Source of the DNA: an uncultured Coriobacteriales bacterium
GTDB lineage: Bacteria > Actinomycetota > Coriobacteriia > Coriobacteriales > UMGS124
Reading direction: 5' to 3'
Assembly: GCA_934636245.1 (NCBI GenBank)
Contig: CAKUAI010000001.1
Span: 248,001-312,000, forward strand
DNA length: 64,000 bases
In this document: positions 62,026 to 64,000 of the stretch, piece after piece
How the letters are laid out: the number at the start of each line of letters is the position of its first letter
How positions within the stretch are numbered: the stretch's first letter is position 1
Program-made: the position numbers and the translations under genes
Notes under the pieces: model-generated
Seen by the model: the letters and a program-made list of their open reading frames with translations, nothing else
Told to the model about the DNA's origin: nothing
Database searches by the model: none

Positions 62026-62203
62026 GAATGAACCCCCTTTTGACTAGCCGGCTTTCGGAACGTGGGCCCCTTCGCCGGACTTCTGTAGAGTTAGGCACAT
62101 TCTAGTTCAGGGGAGCAGAAATGCCACTGTGGTCACGCCGACCCTCGCGCGTTGTCACTCGATGCATACAATGGTGTACGTGAAGGCGGAATCCTATGAC
62201 CTG

Positions 62204-63025
62204 CTATTTCTTGCGATATTCAGCGATTACGAACTCGATAGGCGTATCGAGCGTTTCGAGGTCCTCGAGACGAGCCTTGTCATGAGCGCTTGTACGGTAG
62301 TAATAGGGGGTCATCTGGAAGACGGCCTCGATGTCAGCGTTGCTTGCAAGCGTGATGCCTGCCGCAACCTTCGTCGTGGTGACAAGCTCAAGCTCTTCGC
62401 AGGTAGGAAGCTTCTCGTCGTTGAGATACGGCGTGTCGTAGAGCGCCTGCTTGAGGCCAAAAAGGTGCCGAGCGCCCGGAATGACCGAGAACAGGGTGCC
62501 GCCGGGACGCAGAATGCGCGCGAACTCCTTGCTGTTGAACGGCGCAAAGAGATGGGTGGCCACGGCGACGCTTTCGTCGGGTACGGGAATAGCCTTGAGG
62601 TTGGCGACGAAATACGTGGCGCCCCCGCGCTTGGCGGCGAGTCGCACCATTTCTTTCGCCAGGTCAAAGCCATAGACGTCGGTTTGGGGAATGGCCCCGA
62701 GGGCTGAGGTGTAGTAGCCCTCGCCGCAGCAGATGTCGAGAATGGGGACCGGCTGGCCCGCGCCTGCGCCGCACGACTGCACCTTCTCGCCAACCAGCAT
62801 CACGAGGGCATCGCGCAGGGGAGCGTAGTACCCCTTGTCGAGGAAGTCGCGCCTTGAGCGCGCCTGGGCCTTCGGGTCGCCCATGGTGTCACCGGCTTTG
62901 GAGGAGCGAAGCAGGTTGAGGTAGCCCTCGCGCGCACGATCAAACCTGTGGCCGTTCTCGCAGGAAGCCTTCTTCTCCCCGTCATCAAGGGGCTTGCGAC
63001 AAACTGGGCAGAGCAAAAGCGACAT
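62204..63025 (-). CDS. rlmA: RlmA-type 23S rRNA guanine-N1 methyltransferase
   Basis: 273 residues from the ATG at 63025 (MSLLLCPVCRKPL); upstream in-frame codons do not match. The N-terminal zinc finger is C6-x2-C9, then SCENGHRFD (Cys and His), and FDRAREGYLNLL follows. The SAM-binding fold has PILDICCGEGYYTSALG and DVYGFDLAKEMVRLAAKRGG. ATHLFAPFNSKEFARILRPG and YDTPYLNDEKLP are typical of RlmA. It methylates G745 or G748 of 23S rRNA, in some species giving macrolide or tylosin tolerance. GAGG lies nine nt before the ATG. Confidence 0.88.
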   Translation of the reverse strand: MSLLLCPVCRKPLDDGEKKASCENGHRFDRAREGYLNLLRSSKAGDTMGDPKAQARSRRDFLDKGYYAPLRDALVMLVGEKVQSCGAGAGQPVPILDICCGEGYYTSALGAIPQTDVYGFDLAKEMVRLAAKRGGATYFVANLKAIPVPDESVAVATHLFAPFNSKEFARILRPGGTLFSVIPGARHLFGLKQALYDTPYLNDEKLPTCEELELVTTTKVAAGITLASNADIEAVFQMTPYYYRTSAHDKARLEDLETLDTPIEFVIAEYRKK

Positions 63026-63133
63026 GGCACACGACCTCAGACTCGGGATTGGAACATCGAGTATAGCAGCCAGGCACGCACCCCCGGAAATCTCCCTACT
63101 CTGCATCCACGTGAAAAAACGTATAAAAAAGTC

Positions 63134-63162
63134 TTGCATAATCACGAGCGGCATTTTATACT
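63134..63162 (+). promoter_or_regulatory. Strong sigma-70-like promoter TTGCAT-17-TATACT
   Basis: A -35 TTGCAT at 63134-63139 and -10 TATACT at 63157-63162 are spaced exactly 17 bp. The palindrome CTTTCGG-TAG-CCGAAAG (63161-63177) overlaps the end of the -10 and the predicted start site, so it could be an operator or a 5' hairpin. Confidence 0.75.
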
Positions 63163-63253
63163 TTCGGTAGCCGAAAGCCCAAAAGGGCCAAGAGCCCAGG
63201 GCATTCAGCCACGACCTATTCCGTGCGAAGGCGCGACGAAGGAGGTGGCCCCT

Positions 63254-63325
63254 ATGGCCGGTACCATGTGCAATGACGAGGGCATTGAGCCCGGCTCCAT
63301 GGCCGCCGCCTGTGGGTGGTTGTAA
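63254..63325 (+). CDS. Candidate 23-residue peptide
   Basis: ATG at 63254, six nt after a near-perfect Shine-Dalgarno (AAGGAGGTG, 63239-63247), and TAA at 63323-63325. The peptide begins MAGTMCNDEGIEPGSMAAAC and ends GWL, with two Cys. The stop codon lies inside the terminator region: the long stem 63302-63310/63337-63345 uses the last codons, whereas the short stem CGCCT-GTT-AGGCG (63328-63340) does not. It could be a leader peptide, a signalling or modified peptide, or a chance frame; the strong ribosome site argues against chance. Confidence 0.45.
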   Translation: MAGTMCNDEGIEPGSMAAACGWL

Positions 63326-63350
63326 TTCGCCTGTTAGGCGGCGGGTTTTT
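63302..63350 (+). terminator. Terminator overlapping the peptide stop codon
   Basis: CCGCCGCC (63303-63310) can pair with GGCGGCGG (63337-63344), followed by G and five Ts. A competing smaller stem, CGCCT-GTT-AGGCG (63328-63340), lies between. The two stems exclude each other, and ribosomes on the peptide frame would cover the first arm. Confidence 0.65.
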
Positions 63351-63385
63351 ATCCCTTGGTAGGACAGTCAGATAGCTTCCCAGAT

Positions 63386-63640
63386 GGGAGATGAGTCCAA
63401 AGGGCAGTAGATGAGCGGCTTTCCGCTCAGAAAACCCCAGCGTTAAGTACCCAGTCTTTTCGATTTACTGGAGATGAGTCCGAAGCACTGAGTACGATTT
63501 ACCTCATGTTTTGTTGAGCTCCCTTCGAATTTTTGGAGTTGAGTCCAAAGAACTGAGTACGGGTTACCCCATGTTTTCCCATTCGTGCTCCTTTTGATGT
63601 ACTGGAGATGAGTCCGAAGTACTGAATACGTGTTACCAAA
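63386..63640. repeat. Four degenerate tandem repeats, core GGAGATGAGTCCGAAG
   Basis: Related units have the core GGAG-A/T-TGAGTCC-A/G-AAG at 63387, 63470, 63535 and 63604 (spacings 83, 65 and 69 bp). Units 2-4 share more: CTGAGTACG or CTGAATACG 20 nt into the unit, then TTACC, and in units 2 and 3 CATGTTTT. Unit 1 is the most diverged. A 66-codon minus-strand frame across them (63443-63643) shows matching repeats of YSVL-type peptides but no gene-like signals. The repeats are too degenerate, and the intervals too similar, for CRISPR. Confidence 0.7.
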
Positions 63641-63643
63641 CAA

Positions 63644-63672
63644 TTGAATATTAACGTCTGAATATGCATTAT
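63644..63672 (+). promoter_or_regulatory. Putative promoter TTGAAT-17-CATTAT
   Basis: TTGAAT at 63644-63649 and CATTAT at 63667-63672 are spaced 17 bp. Both depart from consensus at one or two positions. It lies just after the last repeat and before the hairpin-rich stretch ending at a terminator. Confidence 0.4.
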
Positions 63673-63678
63673 CGCGAA

Positions 63679-63780
63679 GAACCGTGGTTCAGGCGTTCAA
63701 GCACTACAGCAGGAGGGGCGCACCCCTCCAAAGCGAAAGCCAAGCGGGGCCGGAGCAAAGAGCTTCGGCCTCGCTTTTGT
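63679..63780 (+). ncRNA. Candidate small RNA with three hairpins
   Basis: From the predicted start to the T run is about 100 nt, with no open frame of note. It can fold GAACC-GT-GGTTC (63679-63690), GGAGGGG-CGCA-CCCCTCC (63712-63729), and a terminator hairpin AAGCGGGGCCG with CGGCCTCGCTT (63742-63776; one wobble pair) before TTTTG. The middle stem contains both a Shine-Dalgarno-like GGAGG and its complement CCTCC, so its opening could expose an anti-ribosome-site sequence. No known family recognised. Confidence 0.4.
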
Positions 63781-63796
63781 GTATAACCGCCAAACA

Positions 63797-63838
63797 ATGG
63801 AGGGCCTGGGATAACAAATGTCACCCCAGGCCCTCCAT
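63797..63838 (-). terminator. Terminator of the right-edge minus-strand gene
   Basis: A perfect 14-bp stem (ATGGAGGGCCTGGG at 63797-63810 with 63825-63838) lies 23 nt past the stop of the gene at 63861. On the minus strand it is followed by TTGTTTGG. Confidence 0.8.
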
Positions 63839-63860
63839 GCCTGTTACTTTAGCATCAATC

Positions 63861-64000
63861 TTAGGCTGCTTTCAGCGCGCCTTCCCCCAGTTCCTCCAAC
63901 GCGTCGCTTGTAATGTCGAGCGTGAAAGCGAGGAAGCCACGAGTGAGATAGAGAACGCCACGATAAAAGCGCGTTTCCAGCAGCAACTGCGCGCGTTGTG
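63861..64000 (-). CDS. C-terminal end of an unrecognised protein (runs off right edge)
   Basis: An open frame enters from the right edge and ends at TAA (63861-63863), giving 45 residues: LLLETRFYRGVLYLTRGFLA, then FTLDITSDALEELGEGALKA and a final Ala. The sequence is gene-like and the terminator at 63797-63838 follows. The frame is chosen over the others, which hit stops sooner or are Arg-rich. I cannot name the family from this fragment. Confidence 0.6.
   Translation of the reverse strand, partial: QRAQLLLETRFYRGVLYLTRGFLAFTLDITSDALEELGEGALKAA

Larger units (their letters stand above)
63169..63350 (+). ncRNA. Candidate short structured transcript carrying a 23-residue peptide gene
   Basis: Transcription from the promoter at 63134-63162 to the terminator at 63302-63350 would make an RNA of about 180 nt. 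Its leader can form the hairpin GCCC-AAAA-GGGC (63177-63188) and carries GGGCATTCAGCC at 63199-63210, repeated with one change as GGGCATTGAGCC at 63280-63291. A perfect AAGGAGGTG and a short open frame follow. It matches no RNA family I recognise (not tmRNA, RNase P, SRP or 6S RNA). Confidence 0.5.

Noticed and set aside
63470..63500. Hammerhead-ribozyme-like GATGAGTCCGAAG
   Set aside because: It resembles the CUGAUGAGUCC core, but the matching GGAC-GAAA strand and cleavage site are absent in all units.
63386..63640. CRISPR array
   Set aside because: Only four units, with divergent cores and intervals that are themselves similar; no cas genes nearby.

Overview
The window is a GC-rich (I estimate just over 60 percent GC), gene-dense chromosomal segment. 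Its content fits an anaerobic gut actinobacterium of class Coriobacteriia, most likely Eggerthellaceae-like. The clues are three twin-arginine-exported flavin reductases of the fumarate/urocanate reductase type, two LuxR regulators with a multi-spanning membrane domain next to two of those reductases, a Tat-exported 4Fe-4S protein, a molybdopterin-binding Mop protein, and an LPXTG adhesin with its sortase. The genus assignment is inference; no species marker was compared.

Layout. 1-4.7 kb: a truncated membrane LuxR regulator, divergent from an FMN/FAD reductase; a lone 5S rRNA gene flanked by unusual palindromes; a 54-residue membrane protein divergent from a CRP/FNR regulator. 4.9-9.7 kb: glmM, then on the minus strand a DegV protein, a cytidylate-kinase-like protein and the 4Fe-4S protein. 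10-14.3 kb: a TetR regulator and a heterodimeric ABC exporter. 14.7-20.5 kb: response regulator, histidine kinase, ABC ATPase and 1012-residue FtsX permease (Bce-like module 1). 20.6-24 kb: a candidate toxin-antitoxin pair (DUF3990-like protein plus HTH protein) and an OatA-like acyltransferase. 24.3-32 kb: a protein with an Arg/Gly-rich tail, a MurE-type ligase overlapping a Mop protein, a universal stress protein, an ECF sigma factor with its membrane partner, and adenine deaminase. 32.1-41.3 kb: an AAA-ATPase/PD-(D/E)XK protein with an overlapping GNAT protein, two more Tat flavoreductases, a LysR regulator and the second membrane LuxR regulator. 41.4-46.8 kb: a small membrane protein and Bce-like module 2. 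47-55 kb: a surface cluster of lipoprotein, 1776-residue thioester/VaFE adhesin and class B sortase. 55-63 kb: a pyridoxal-kinase/TIGR04076 fusion, a second AAA/PD-(D/E)XK protein, a Phd/RelE toxin-antitoxin pair, a histone-H1-like Lys/Ala-rich protein, a creatininase-family protein and an RlmA-type methyltransferase. 63-64 kb: an unusual intergenic stretch with two self-contained small transcription units around degenerate repeats, then a truncated gene at the right edge.

How the parts work together. Exported flavoreductases paired with membrane LuxR sensors suggest respiration on organic electron acceptors, each enzyme controlled by its own sensor. The two Bce-like modules and the ABC exporter suggest defence against envelope-active peptides or export of small molecules. 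The surface cluster suggests host attachment. The two toxin-antitoxin-like modules and two AAA/PD-(D/E)XK genes mark accessory islands between housekeeping genes such as glmM, murE, ade and rlmA.

The least explained features are the 63.1-63.8 kb stretch (a 23-residue peptide gene inside a short structured transcript, four degenerate repeats and a possible small RNA), the perfect 19-bp inverted repeat beside the orphan 5S gene, the His-rich lipoprotein, and the two proteins with long low-complexity basic tails.
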